A program made the translations under genes and the position numbers. From Porodaedalea pini (taxonomy: Eukaryota > Basidiomycota > Agaricomycetes > Hymenochaetales > Hymenochaetaceae): a stretch of 64,000 bases of DNA. The DNA lies in contig NBAY01000035.1 of the NCBI GenBank assembly GCA_002794775.1, positions 62,001-126,000 of the forward strand, read 5' to 3'. A model generated the notes under the pieces. That model had not been told where the DNA came from. It saw only the letters and a program-made list of their open reading frames with translations, and did not search any database. Each line of letters begins with the position of its first letter. The first letter of the stretch is position 1. Shown here piece by piece: positions 11,342 to 22,027 of this stretch.

Positions 11342-14300
11342 TTACCCCCCCTTCAAGGTTGGGCGTCCCGACCAACCAAGATCGCGGTCGTCTGGCTCGG
11401 TGTCAATGAAGAGCGGGCGGAGTCGTGAGCGAGGGATGTCGAGTTTGCGAGGAGCACCGGGGTGTTTGAGGTAAAACTCAGTGATCGCCTCCTTTGTGTT
11501 CTCACCAAAGTCCTTCTCTGGTTGCCAGGTCGGTTCGTTGTACCTGACCCACTTGACGAGGTATTGTAGTTTACCTCGGTGCAGCCGTGAGTCAATGACC
11601 TCCTCGACCTCGTACTCTTCCTCGTCGTTGACGATTTCTGGTGGAGGTGGTGGCAGCTGTTTCTGGCTTTCAAAGGTCGATTCGATGGCAGGTTTGAGTA
11701 GTGCCTCGTTGAAGACAGGGTGGACCTTTTTCCATCGCTTTGGGAGTTTGAGCTTGTACGCACTCGCTCCAATCTTGTCAACGATGTCGAAGGGACCATA
11801 CCATTTGTCGGCAAGTTTTTTCGTGGGCGAATCTGTACTGATGTTTTGCCCATCAAGGAAAACCTTGTCTTCTGCCTTGTACTCCACTGATGCTCCTGCC
11901 ATCCGGTCATGATAGCGTTTCATGTCCTCAGCCGCCTTAACTAGATTGTCCTTCGCCACGCAATGAGTCTCCTTGATGTGCTTCGCGAATTCTTCCGCCG
12001 ACATATTGGCAGAGGAAGTTCGTATGGTGTCGAAGCTCATAGGGTGACGTCCGGTGTTTGCATAGAAGGGTAACATCTTTGTCGCTGAATGTTCGTGGTT
12101 GTTGTAGGCGAACTCTGCGAGGGGGAGCCAGTCCTTCCAATCTGATTGCCGATGATCGACGAAGAGCTGGAGGTACTGTTCGAGCTCTTGGTTGACGCGT
12201 TCTGTTTGACCGTCCGTTTGCAGGTGGTACGCCGTTGATGGGTTGCCTTCGATGTGTAGGAGTTTGTACAGCTCCTTCATCATCAACGCATCAAACTGTG
12301 TGCCTCGGTCGTGGATGATCTTCTTCGGTAAGCCATGGAGGCGGAAGACGTGGTCGTGGTACAACTGAGCCATGCCTTCCGCTGACAGTTTCGTCGTCGT
12401 CAGGATTGCATGCATCTGTTTCGAGAATCTGTCCACAAAGACGCAGATCGCATTGTGTCCCTTAGAGTCTGGGAGCTCTCTGATTAGGTCGACCGTGACG
12501 ATCTCCCAGGGACCTTCAGGGATCGCGTTTGGATGAAGCGGTCTCGACCTCGACGTTCTTAAGGCTTTCATCTGTTGGCAACGGTCGCATCCTCGGACGT
12601 ATGTTCGGACATCGGAGAACATCGACGCCCACCAGAAGTCTCGATGTACCAGTTCGACCGTCTTCGACGATCCAGGATGTCCTGCCAGGGTCAAGTCGTG
12701 GCACTCCCGCAATACCACTTCCTTCATCGTCGACGGCACGTACACCTTGCCTTTCATCTGCCACAACCCGTCGACTTTCACCATGTTCGTCGGCCTCTCC
12801 GACTCGTCCTGCGCTCTCTGCGCTTCACCCACTCATTCCAACACTTCATCACGCGACGTCCTCACCACTCCACGGTTCAGCCATTTCTCCTTGATGAATA
12901 CAACATCATCGTTGTCACCCTTGCCCTGATCATAACCCGTCTTGCACGACAGCAGGTCGGCCTTGCCCATCGTCTTCCCCAGTTTGTGTTTGAGGTGGAA
13001 GTCGAATTCTTCGAGTTCGGTTTGCCAGCGAGCTTGTCGGTAGCTCAGCTTCTGTGCCGACTTGAAGTAGGTCAGGTTGGCGTGGTCGGACCAGATCTCG
13101 ATCTTGTGTCGGGCGCCAAGGAGGTATTGTCGCCACTCCTTGAGCGCCGAAACAATGGCAAGCATCTCCTTGTCATAGATTTCGTAGTTTCGTTCCGCTG
13201 GCAGGAGCGCTTCCGATCGGTAGGCAATCACCCTCCACTTCCCTTCTTGCTTCTGCAACAGCACACCTCCGAGCGCGTAGTTTGACGAGTCCGCCTCTAC
13301 GCGGAAAGGGCCCTCGTCATTGGCGATCGCAAGGACTGGAGGTGAGCAGAGACGTCGTCTCAGCTCCTCGAACGCTTCCTGCTGTTCGGTCTCCCATGCC
13401 CAGTCCTTCTTGCCTGTTAACGACGTTAACGGTCGGACCACCTTGCTGTAGTCCTTAATAAACCATCTCAGCCAGTTTCCCATACCGAGGAACTGTTGTA
13501 GCTCCTTGAGGTTTCATGGGATAGGCCAGTTCGCAATCGCCTCCGTCTTCGCCGGGTCGGCCCTGATCTCACCGTTGCCGATGATGTGACCGAGGTATTT
13601 GACGACCTTGGCATCGAACTCACACTTCTCCGGTTTCAGGTATAGGCCATTCTCTCAAAGGATCTGGAGGACACGCCTCGACGTATCTATATGTTCCTCA
13701 ATGGTTTCCGAGAGGATCAATATGTCGTCGAGGTATACAATGATCAGGTTAGCGTAAATCAGGTCCTTGAAGATGTGATTGACAAAAGCCTGGAACGTCG
13801 CCGGGGTGTTGCAGAGACCGAAGAACATTACTGTCGGTTCGAAGAGACCCATGTTTGTGCGGAACGCTGCCTTCCACTTGTCGCCTTCGTGGATCCGGAT
13901 GTTGTAGTACCCCCAGCGAAGGTCAAGCTTAGTGATGTATTTCGCTTTCTTGACCTTGTCAACGAGTTCGTTGATGAGGGGAAGGGGATACTTGTTCTTG
14001 ACTGTACCGTCATTAAGCTTTCGGTAGTCCTGGATCGGGCATAGGGACTTGTCGGCTTTCTTGATAAAAAAGAAAGGTGAAGCCATCAGGGATATTGACC
14101 TGTGTATATGACCAGACTTCAAGTTCTCCTCGAGGAAATCCTTCAGCAACTCCTGCTCTGTTGGTGTCAGTGGATAGATCTTGCAGTCGCTAGGTTTCAA
14201 GTCGGGTTTCAAGTCGATGACATGGTCCCATGGGCGGTGTTCCGGCAGTTTCTCGAATCCCTTCTCCGAGAAGACGTCGGCGTAATCGTCGAGGTATGCG

Positions 14301-14986
14301 GGCCAGGACGCCTTGTCCATTCACATCCCACTCACCCTCCTCATCTGCTCCACCACCTCCTTCACTTCACCTAGGTCCTCCACTGGCTCCCTTTCGATCG
14401 CACATTCGCTCGGGCAGCGAGTAAAGTCGAGTGTACCCGTCTTCCAGTCAACCTCCGGGTTGTGCCGTCGAAGCCAGTCGTACCCCAGGAAGATGTTAGA
14501 TGACGCCAGTGAGGTTACCGCCAGGACGATCTGTTCCTTATGGTGACCAATCGTAAGTTCAATGTCAACGTACTCCTCGATCAACCCGGCTTCGTTGTGT
14601 GTGCCGTCGGCATTGAGTACTGCAAGGGGTCGGATATAACGCTTCGTCTCTAGCCTGTACCGTTCGACGAATCTCACGTCAATGCATGATCCTGTACATC
14701 CCGAATCTACAAGTGCGTGTGCGTCCACCTCCCTCACTTCACCTTCCACGCTGTGCCCGACGTTCAGGAGAAGGTCCAGCTGGCGTCCGCCAGTCCCTCT
14801 CATGAACAGCTGCTCGTACTCTTCACTTCCTTTCACACCGGTGGGGGCTTCGTACTCGGGAAAACCATTGACGTCATTTGCATCTACGTATTGTACAGAC
14901 GGTTGGTTATATTTTAATGAGTCCGGATTTGAAGTCCCTTGTTCTTCTTGGTCAGTCGCCCCGATGGCTACGCCTGACCACTCGCA
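11342..14986 (-). pseudogene. T2 pol: PR-RT-RH-IN-chromodomain, one frame with four TGA stops
   Basis: All segments share one minus-strand frame, entered by -1 frameshifting at 14,986-14,992. Domains: protease (ALVDSGCTGS), RT (YLDDILIL present, catalytic box intact), RNase H (VEADSSNYALGG, WSDHANLTYF), integrase zinc finger (H-x..-C-x2-C in YVRGCDRCQQ), integrase core (VTVDLIRELP, GNPSTAYH, TERVNQELEQ) and chromodomain (EEYEVEEVIDS, LQYLVKW, EPTWQPE) before the terminal Gly. The TGA stops are at 14,321-14,323, 13,655-13,657, 13,514-13,516 and 12,833-12,835. T4 has CGA (Arg) at each position, so all four are C-to-T changes in CpG. The last open piece, 11,342-12,832 (496 codons), holds most of integrase and the chromodomain. 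Confidence 0.92.
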
Positions 14987-14992
14987 AAACCC
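14950..14992 (-). promoter_or_regulatory. T2 gag-pol -1 frameshift signal
   Basis: GGGTTTT (14,986-14,992), spacer GCGAGT, stem arms GGTCAG (14,974-14,979) and CTGACC (14,950-14,955). The gag TAG at 14,968-14,970 falls in the loop. The -1 frame is open through the junction into protease. Confidence 0.75.
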
Positions 14993-16290
14993 TGCAAGTC
15001 GACAACCTCTTCGTCATTTTCTCCCTCCTCAACGTATTCTTCCACCGTCGACCTTCGAGTGTCTACGACTTCCTCGAATGCCGATTCCTTCATCGCTCCG
15101 AGCTCATCGGCGAGGACGCGACGTTCACCTGGTGCCATCAGTTCCAGCATACGCTGGATGATTGGTTTCGCCTGCGGGCACTTGTCCTTAAAGTGGCCCA
15201 AACCGCCGCAGATCCAGCACGCGCATCGGCGTTGCGCCTCGTTCATCGAAATGTCCATCGGCTGGCCAGCACCTCCGAAGGTGATTCCAGTCGCATCGCG
15301 TTTGTCGATGTGCGGGGCCACTACCTGTCGACGTGTGGGGGGCGCTTGTTGGGGCGTTGGGCAGGGCGTGAATGGTAACGTCCTACCTCGTTGGATTGCG
15401 CGAATCTGTTGTTCGCCCCAGTCGATTTCGACGGCTTTCTTCTTCCATGCCTCGTACGTCGTCGGTACTGGCGTCGACCTCAACACCCCGCGGACCACCT
15501 CGATGTTCATTGCGCGCTTCAGGTGGTTGCAAATGACGCTATCATCCTTCAGCTCCGCTGCCTTGATGATCACGTCGAGATCCTGGAAGAACTCGTCGGC
15601 AGAGAGGTCCTTCTGGACCTTGTCTCGGAACTTCTTCAACGCCTTCTCCTTCCTGTTCAGGTCGTCGAAGGAAGCATCCAGTCGTTCCTGAAACTTGGTC
15701 CAGTCATCTGTGAAGCTCACGACGCCGCCCATTGTGAATTCCTGGACGTAGTTTTGCACCCACGTTGACGCGTTGCCACCCTTGAGGTAGGAGAGGGCGA
15801 CATAGATTTTGCTCGACGACGAGGGGTACTTTGTGGGGTTTGCCGAGACAAAGAGAAGGACTTCACGCTTGAAGTCGAGGTAGTCATCGCCGCCAGCAAA
15901 TTCACGTGGCCGGGCGACGTCAATCGAGGGAGCTGGGGCTTGGGCTGCAGGGGCATTCATTGCAGCGTGGGTAAAGGCAGCCGCTACGATCGCTGCGATT
16001 TCCTGTTGCTGCCTTTGGGTAAAGCCTTCCGACATCACTGGTACAGGCGTGTGCGTTAGGCGTTCTGGGGGTGTCAGCGGTGATGAGTCTCTGCAGGGCG
16101 TTCGGTATCCTCCTGGTTCGCTGGGAAGGACGACTGATGATGTCGAAATGGTAGGGGATGCTGGGGCGCGAGGGGTTCGAGGCGCCCACCAAGTTCTTTC
16201 GCCTGACAGGTCAGTTGAGTACCAGGCGTGTCTAATGTCACTCCACCAGAGGTTATGGGTGACGTGGTTTCTATCGTTGGCTACGTACAA
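14968..16290 (-). CDS. T2 Gag polyprotein
   Basis: Capsid/nucleocapsid precursor, about 440 codons from the codon at 16,290 to TAG at 14,968. An N-terminal Pro/Ser/Thr-rich region leads to MSEGFTQRQQQEIAAIV (ATG at 16,035), then a capsid-like alpha-helical region (DYLDFKREVLLF, YLKGGNASTWVQNYV), and a CCHC zinc knuckle CWICGGLGHFKDKC (about 15,175-15,220) that would bind RNA. The frame stays open upstream of 16,290 without an ATG, so the true start is unresolved. The ATG at 16,035 is conserved as MSxxFSQQQ in the sister elements. No stops, unlike pol. Confidence 0.88.
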   Translation of the reverse strand: MYVANDRNHVTHNLWWSDIRHAWYSTDLSGERTWWAPRTPRAPASPTISTSSVVLPSEPGGYRTPCRDSSPLTPPERLTHTPVPVMSEGFTQRQQQEIAAIVAAAFTHAAMNAPAAQAPAPSIDVARPREFAGGDDYLDFKREVLLFVSANPTKYPSSSSKIYVALSYLKGGNASTWVQNYVQEFTMGGVVSFTDDWTKFQERLDASFDDLNRKEKALKKFRDKVQKDLSADEFFQDLDVIIKAAELKDDSVICNHLKRAMNIEVVRGVLRSTPVPTTYEAWKKKAVEIDWGEQQIRAIQRGRTLPFTPCPTPQQAPPTRRQVVAPHIDKRDATGITFGGAGQPMDISMNEAQRRCACWICGGLGHFKDKCPQAKPIIQRMLELMAPGERRVLADELGAMKESAFEEVVDTRRSTVEEYVEEGENDEEVVDLQGFASGQA

Positions 16291-16745
16291 CTGTCGTTCG
16301 GTGTCGTAGCGCGACGAATGAGGGAGAGCCTGCTGTTGTTCCTTGGTAAGATCTATGTTGACTAGACCGGGGGGGGAACTGGGAGGGGCTGGTTGTCCAG
16401 ATGAACGTTACGCTGGCGAAGGACAGGTTCGTCGGTGAATTTGATGACCAAACGGAAGGAGGCGATCGAGAGCACAATCAACAACAACGTCGAGGACTGT
16501 ACACGGTGTGTTACCCACGTCCAGGTCAGATGGTTCCTCCACCAGAGGGAGAGGCGGAGAGCCAGGGTCAGGAAAGGTCGGGTGTAGGTTTATATAATAC
16601 ACGAATGTCCGAAAATGTCCGGGCAGGGTTGAGGGTTTGTCGTTTAGGGGTTCTACACGTCAAGTCCATCGAGGGGAGCGCTCCTCTAGACCGAGTGAAG
16701 GCGAGTCGACAGCGACGACGTACGCTGGGGATGAGCCTGGGTGGG

Positions 16746-16757
16746 GTTCTGCTTTTA
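16746..16757 (-). other. T2 primer-binding stretch (self-priming type)
   Basis: Directly after the 5' LTR the minus strand reads TAAAAGCAGAAC. Eleven of these bases are the reverse complement of GTTCTGCTTTT at 16,953-16,963 inside the LTR, about 30 nt downstream of the TATATA at 16,991-16,996. It lacks the TGG expected for a tRNA primer. Confidence 0.65.
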
Positions 16758-17146
16758 TGTTAGGCGGGAGTCCGGGAGACGACTCGGACTGGGCAGGCCT
16801 CGGCTGACTGTTGTTTGAGGTGTGCTATACTCGAGCGGGACTCGGGACACGCTGTACTCAGACTAGGTCATCGTGGAGGTAAGAGGATTAATACAAGACT
16901 AGACTAATACAAGGGGGACGAGTCTCACCTAGGTCGTTGCGGAGGTAAGAGGAAAAGCAGAACAAGGGGTTCATGCGATTCCTGAGACCTTATATAGCGA
17001 CGACCGTGAGACTATATTACCTAACATTACATAATGAGTGGGAATGGAACGAATGAAGGTTATATGAAGGGAGTGTGGGAAGTGATTAAAAGAAAAGGAA
17101 AAGGAAAAGGGGAAATGAAGAAAAGGTAAAAGTTCAAGTTCTGACA
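16758..17146 (-). repeat. T2 5' LTR
   Basis: 389 bp. Minus strand carries a TATATAAGG promoter-like box (16,991-16,996), then GTTCTGCTTTT (16,953-16,963) at the expected transcript start. Confidence 0.92.
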
Positions 17147-17151
17147 CTGTA

Positions 17152-17407
17152 CTCATCTGGTTACCCACATACATGTCAGGTGCATTCTCTACCAGAGACT
17201 GAAGTGAAGAGCCAGGATCAGGAAAAGTTGGTTGAGATTGTTATGTAATACACAAACATCCAAAAATGTCCAGGCAGGGTTGAGGGTTGTTGTTTAGGGA
17301 GTTTACACATCAAGTCTGTCGAGGAGAGCACTCCTTTAGACCAAGTGTAGGCAAGTTGACAGCAATGATGTACGCCGAAGATGAGCCTGGGTGAGGTTCT
17401 GCTTTTA
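17152..17407 (-). other. T1 leader (5' untranslated part)
   Basis: Continuation of T1 between its 5' LTR and the T2 insertion. Collinear with the leaders of T2 and T4, including the primer-binding stretch TTCTGCTTTTA at 17,397-17,407 (plus-strand reading). The other part of the leader lies at 10,771-10,952. Confidence 0.75.
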
Positions 17408-17843
17408 TGTTAGGTGGGAGTCCAGGAGATGACTTGGACTGTGCAGGCCTCAGCAAACTGTCATCTGGGACATGCTATACTTGAGTGGGGACTCAGGACA
17501 CACTATACTCAGACTAGGTCATCGTGGAGGTAAGAGGATTAATACAATTGTACTTTACTACAGGAGGGGGGACACAGTCTCACCTAGGTTGTCATGGAGG
17601 TAAGAGGAAAAGCAGAATAGGTGTCCATTTGCAATTTCTCCTCCTTATAAACGCGGCACCTGTGAGACCATATTATCTAAGTACTGTATAGTTTATGTAA
17701 TGGAATGAATGAAGGTCAGGTTGGATCAAATGAGTGTGGGAAATGATTGAAAAGATGGTTAAATATAATGAAAAGGGAGTGATTAAAGTAAAAGAAATGG
17801 TAAAAGGAAAAGAAAAGAAAAGGTAAAAGTTTGAGTCCTAACA
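17408..17843 (-). repeat. T1 5' LTR
   Basis: 436 bp, TGTTAGG..CCTAACA. The stretch corresponding to the transcript start reads AAAAGCAGAAT on the plus strand, one base off the consensus. Confidence 0.88.
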
Positions 17844-17848
17844 GGTAT

Positions 17849-18543
17849 TTGGTGAGGTCGACTGTCTCGTGGTCGGCAAAAAACCAGGCGTAGAGGCAGT
17901 CAGCAGTGGACTTGTTGAGCCCATCCAGTGCCCACCACATCTCCTTCTAGACCTGTGAGACCAGCAGGTACATCCACAGATTGGACACAATCAGATGGCA
18001 TTTGCCCAGCACTACGCAGTCCTAGTAGAGCTGGTAGAAGCTCTCCAGGGTGTGCTATATTGATTCAGTCAGCCCAGTACGTGTGCTTGATCAAGTTTTG
18101 AGGACTCACCTTGATGCCATATGCCCACTCAGCCCACATCCACTGATCCCTGTGCTCACGACCCCAACTCCCTGCCAGTAACTCCTCCTGACCTTTCATG
18201 TACCACCCGAGGCAGTGTTGCACATACCGGTTGATACGACCAGACACTCCTCAATCACACAGGTGTCCTGCATAATTTTCCCACATTCAATGGGGTTGAT
18301 GTTATCAATGTACCCCAGTACATGGGGGACCTTACATGCAAGCCGAGGTGGTGCTATGTTGTTGTTGTTGCTGCTGCTGGTGTCACAGTGCAGAGATGAC
18401 ATGGTTGGAAGAAGCAGGAGAAAAACCCGTTGGTACAACCACTTTTCCAATGCCCTCTCTTGCGTGTCCCAACACGCGTGATTAGCATGATCAAGCTTCT
18501 TGCATGTATCAAAAGAAGAGAAGGTGTGACTGGGGACAGTCAT
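17849..18543 (-). pseudogene. T0 antisense ORF, proximal (N-terminal) part with an intron
   Basis: Minus-strand reading: LDHANHACWDTQERALEKWL, a short Ser/Asn run, KVPHVLGYIDNINPIECGKI, then after a frame slip GRINRYVQHCLGWYMKGQEE and WMWAEWAYGIK. A 55-bp intron follows (18,055-18,109: GTGAGT donor, CTGAC branch-like site, TATAG acceptor). The frame continues to ALDGLNKSTADCLYAWFFAD and VDLTKY, then rejoins across T1 at 3,850. The ATG at 18,541-18,543 looks like a CpG-decay product (T7 has GTG), so the original start may be the ATG of MSSLHCD. Unknown family. Its direction is opposite to T0, which is why an intron can persist in a retrotransposon. Confidence 0.5.
18526..18543. other. Hairpin next to T0 polypurine tract
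   Basis: GTGACTG-GGGA-CAGTCAT, a 7-bp inverted repeat (last base changed) about 20 bp before the 3' LTR. The perfect form occurs at the same place in T7 (47,853-47,870). Confidence 0.55.
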
Positions 18544-18562
18544 GATTTAAATGCCCTGGGAG

Positions 18563-18785
18563 ATGTAGAGCCATGCCAATCATCTCATCACTGCTGATCA
18601 CTCCAGAAGCACTCAAGAACTGGTTCCAACACATACCAGACTGAATCCAATCGGTCCAGTTTCAAATCAGAACCTTATGATCACATCAGCAACACATTCC
18701 AAGACCTCTGAAAGCATACCAGAACATACCAGAGATCTTATCTGGATGATCAGGGATGTGGTCACATGGAGCATACAGCCAAGAC
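18563..18785 (+). repeat. T0 3' LTR, left part
   Basis: Starts TGTAGAG right after the purine tract CCCTGGGAGA. Homologous to the start of the T7 LTRs, with most CpG lost. Interrupted by T3 and resumed at 32,358. Confidence 0.65.
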
Positions 18786-19229
18786 TGTTAAGACTCAAAC
18801 TTTTCCCTTTTCTTTTATTTTCCCCTTTTACTATTTCTTTTCTTTTAATTGCTCCTTTTCATTATATTTAACTATCTTTTCAATCATTTCCCACACTCCC
18901 TTGCACCTGACCTTCATTCATTCCATTCTGCTCCTTTATGTAATCTTAGATAATTAGGCAACCAGTTCTCACAAGGTGATTGCTGTATATAAGGAAGAGG
19001 AATTGTATCTGAACACTTGTTCTGCTTTTCCTCTTACCTCCGTGACAACCTAGGTGAGACTGTGTCCCCCCTCCTGTAGTAAAGTACAATTGTATTAATC
19101 CTCTTACCTCTGTGATGACCTAGCCTGAGTACAGCATGTCCTGAGTCCCCACTCAAGTATAGCACGTCCCAGACGACAGCCAGCTGAGACCTGCCCAGTC
19201 TGAGCCATCTCCCAGACTCCTACCTAACA
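18786..19229 (+). repeat. T3 5' LTR
   Basis: 444 bp. TATATAA at 18,986-18,992 and GTTCTGCTTTT at 19,019-19,029, 33 nt apart, match the promoter and putative transcript start of the sister LTRs. Confidence 0.92.
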
Positions 19230-19241
19230 TAAAAGCAGAAC
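19230..19241 (+). other. T3 primer-binding stretch (self-priming type)
   Basis: TAAAAGCAGAAC directly after the LTR. Bases 19,231-19,241 are the exact reverse complement of 19,019-19,029 in the LTR. Confidence 0.65.
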
Positions 19242-19373
19242 CCCACCCAGGCTCATTCCCAGCGTACGTCATCACTGTAGACTTGCCTTCACTCGGTCTA
19301 GAGGAGTGCTCCCCTCAATGGACTTGATGTGTAAACCCCCTAAACGACAACCCTCAACCCTGCCTGGACATTT

Positions 19374-19625
19374 TTGGATGTTTGTGTATTACATAACATC
19401 TCCAACCAACTTTTTCCGACCCTGGCTCTCCACCTGTCCCTTTGGTGGAGAATGCACCTGACATGGATGTGGGTAACCAGACGAGTACAGACATTATCAA
19501 TGCTATCATTTGTCATCTTGTTCAGTTCATTCCACCTTGTCATCAACTTTGCTGATGAACCTGTTCAATGTTGGCATAATCCCATTTCAAATGAACAACT
19601 GATCCCTGTTCCCCTGCCATCTTAA
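19374..19625 (+). other. Conserved open frame in the T3 leader, upstream of gag
   Basis: Open for 83 codons without an ATG. The motif LVINFADEPVQ and the ending IPVPLP-stop are matched in the leaders of T1, T2, T4 and T5. It overlaps the upstream extension of gag in another frame. Function unknown. Confidence 0.4.
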
Positions 19626-19666
19626 TCAAAATAGATCTCACAGAGGAACAGTGTCAGGCCCTACCT

Positions 19667-20978
19667 TTGACAAGCCGGTTCAATGAAGAACAACACACAT
19701 ATGTCGCAACCTTGAGGGAAGGTGTCACCTATGAGCTCTGGTGGAGTGATATCCAAAAGGTGTGGTATTCAACAGAGCCAGATAGTACAACCAGATTCAG
19801 GTGGCACCTGGCAACCCCATCATCACCTGTGGTGTCAACAACATCTGTCGGTCTCCCTCCAACCCCAGGCCCTTACCACAAGACCTATAGAGAACTGTCA
19901 CCACCAACCCCCTCTGAACCTTCAATGCCTACACCCAAAACAACAATGTTGATGAGCTTCAGCCAACAACAGTTGGAGCAGATTGCAGCAATCATTGCAG
20001 GTGTCTTCACTGCACAGGCAGCAAATACCCCAGCTGGTCAAGGTGCCACCCTGACCCCCAATATTGATGTCACCCGACCATGCAAATTTGCTGGTGGTGA
20101 TGACTACCTCAACTTCAAATGCAAAGTCACTCTCTTCATCTTGGTGAACCCTACTAAGTATCCTTCATCATTGAGCAAGATCTACATCACTCTTTCTTAT
20201 CTTAAGGGTGGCAATGCAGTGACGTGGGCACAGAACTACGTCAAAGAGTTCATGATGGGTGGTAGCATGAATTTTATGGATAGCTGGACCAGGTTCCAGG
20301 AGTGGCTGGACGCCTCATTCAATGATCCAAACCAAAAGGAAAAGGTGCTGGTGGAGTTCCGAACTAAGGTTCAGAAGGACCTCACTGCCGACGAGTTCTT
20401 CCAGAAACTCAACATGATCATTACGAAGGTGGGTCTGATGGATGATGTCATCATCTGCAACCATCTGAAACATGCAATGAACATCGAGGTGGTCCATGGT
20501 GTGTTGAGGTCAACACCGGTCCCAACAACGTACAATGACTGGAAGAAGATGGCCATTGAGATCAACCAGGGTGAACAACAGATCCATGAAATCCAACGAG
20601 GTCACACATTTCTGCTTCCACCATGCCCACAGCAACAGCAGGCACCCCCAACTCGCTGTCAGATTGCAGCCCCCCATGTCAACAAGTGCAATGCAACTGG
20701 TGTTACATTCAGAGGCGCTGGCCAGCTGATGGCTCTGTGGCAAGCTGGGTCACTTTAAGGACAAGTGCCTGCAGGGAAAGACAATTGTGCAGTGCATGCT
20801 ACAGATGATGGAACCAGGTGAGCATCGCCTCCTTGCTGATGAACTGGGAACAATGAAGGAATCGGCCTTCAAGGAAGTTGTAGACACTCGGAGGTTGACG
20901 GTGGAGGACTATGTAGAGGAGGAAGGCAATGACAAAGAGGTCGTCGACTCACAGGATTTTGTGAGTGGTCAGGCATAA
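19667..20978 (+). pseudogene. T3 gag (frameshifted)
   Basis: Open 19,667-20,758 (363 codons): Pro/Ser-rich N-terminal part, MSFSQQQLEQIAAIIAGV, capsid-like segment with DDYLNFKCKV and YLKGGNAVTWAQNYV, RNA-binding end. A deletion destroys the zinc knuckle just before the frame breaks. The rest resumes at 20,787-20,978 in another frame and ends SGQA-stop as in the sister elements. The slippery site has decayed to GGATTTT. Confidence 0.82.
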
Positions 20979-21013
20979 CCATCGGGGTAACTGACTGAGA
21001 AGAACAAGGGACT

Positions 21014-21604
21014 TTGAATCTGGACTCAATAAAATATAGTCAACCGTCTGTACAATACCTAGATGCAAACGATGTTGATGACTTTTCCAATTACGAAGCC
21101 CCCACCGGTGTGAACAAAATTGAAGAGTATAAGCAACTGTTCATGAGGGGAGCTGGAGGATGCCAGCTGGACCTTCTCTTGAACATTGGGCATAGCATAG
21201 CGGGTGAAAGGAGAGAGGTGGATGTGCATGCCCTTGTGAATTTGGGGTGCATGGGATCATGCATCAATGTAGGCTTCATCGAATGGTATGGGCTGGAGAC
21301 AAGACAATATATCAGACCCCTTGCAGTGCTCAATGCCAATGGCATGCATAATGAGGCCAGCTTGATCAAGGAATACATTGACATCAAACTAATGATCAGA
21401 CATCACAAGGAAAGGATTGTCCTTGTGGTGACATCCCTGACATCATTGAACATATTCCTGGGCTACAACTGGCTTCAATGTCACAATCTAGAGGTTGACT
21501 GGTTGTCAGGTTCCATTGAATTCACCTGTTTCCTAACTGAGTGTGTGATAAAGGAGAGTGAGGTGGAAGAGATGAGGAGGGTGCGAGAAGTGCAAATGGA
21601 CAAG
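21014..21604 (+). pseudogene. T3 pol: protease segment, cut by T4
   Basis: Starts LNLDSIKYSQPSVQYLDAND, matching the T4 pol start. The protease active-site motif DSG has become NLG (VNLGCMGSC), so the catalytic Asp is lost. The frame runs to the T4 insertion at the codons for MDK and continues at 27,861. Confidence 0.8.
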
Positions 21605-22027
21605 TGTTAGGCGGGAGTCCGGGAGACGACTCGGACTGGGCAGGCCTCGGCTGACTGTTGTCTGGGACGTGCTATACTCGAGCGTAGACTCGGGACACGC
21701 TTACTCAGGCTAGGTCGACGCGGAGGTAAGAGGATTAATACAAGACTAGACTAATACAAGGGGGACGAGTCTCACCTAGGTCGACGCGGAGGTAAGAGGA
21801 AAAGCAGAACAAGGAGTTCATGCGATTCCTGAGACCTTATATAGCGACGACCGTGAGACTATATTACCTAACATTACATAACGAGTGGGAATGGAACGAA
21901 TGAAGGTCGTGTAGAGGGAGTGTGGGAAGTGATTGGAAAGATGATTAAAGATAATGAAAAGGAGCAATTAACAGAAACGAAAAAGGAAAAGGGGAAATAA
22001 AGAAAAGGGGAAGTTCGAGTCCTGACA
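21605..22027 (-). repeat. T4 3' LTR
   Basis: 423 bp, TGTTAGG..CTGACA. Preceded on the minus strand by the purine tract TTGAGGGGGGGGTAA. Confidence 0.96.

Larger units (their letters stand above)
10953..17146 (-). mobile_element. T2: nearly complete chromodomain Ty3/gypsy element
   Basis: Two 389-bp LTRs (10,953-11,341 and 16,758-17,146) and a perfect 5-bp target duplication CTGTA (10,948-10,952 and 17,147-17,151). Inserted in the leader of T1. Gag is open. Pol is one reading frame interrupted by four TGA codons. The LTRs differ at roughly a dozen sites, all or nearly all transitions, many at CpG, so T2 is older than T4 but much younger than T1. Confidence 0.95.
3851..17843 (-). mobile_element. 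T1: degenerate chromodomain Ty3/gypsy retrotransposon carrying nested insertions
   Basis: 3' LTR 3,851-4,275 and 5' LTR 17,408-17,843, flanked by AGTAT (3,846-3,850) and GGTAT (17,844-17,848), a 5-bp target duplication with one transition. Minus-strand order: 5' LTR, leader, T2 insertion, gag, protease-RT-RNase H-integrase, unclassified insertion, integrase end and chromodomain, purine tract, 3' LTR. The copy is CpG-poor with many stops and frameshifts. It is older than T2 and younger than T0. Confidence 0.9.

Noticed and set aside
18541..18543. ATG as the natural start of the T0 antisense ORF
   Set aside because: T7 has GTG in the same conserved hairpin. The A is explained by CpG decay on the other strand.
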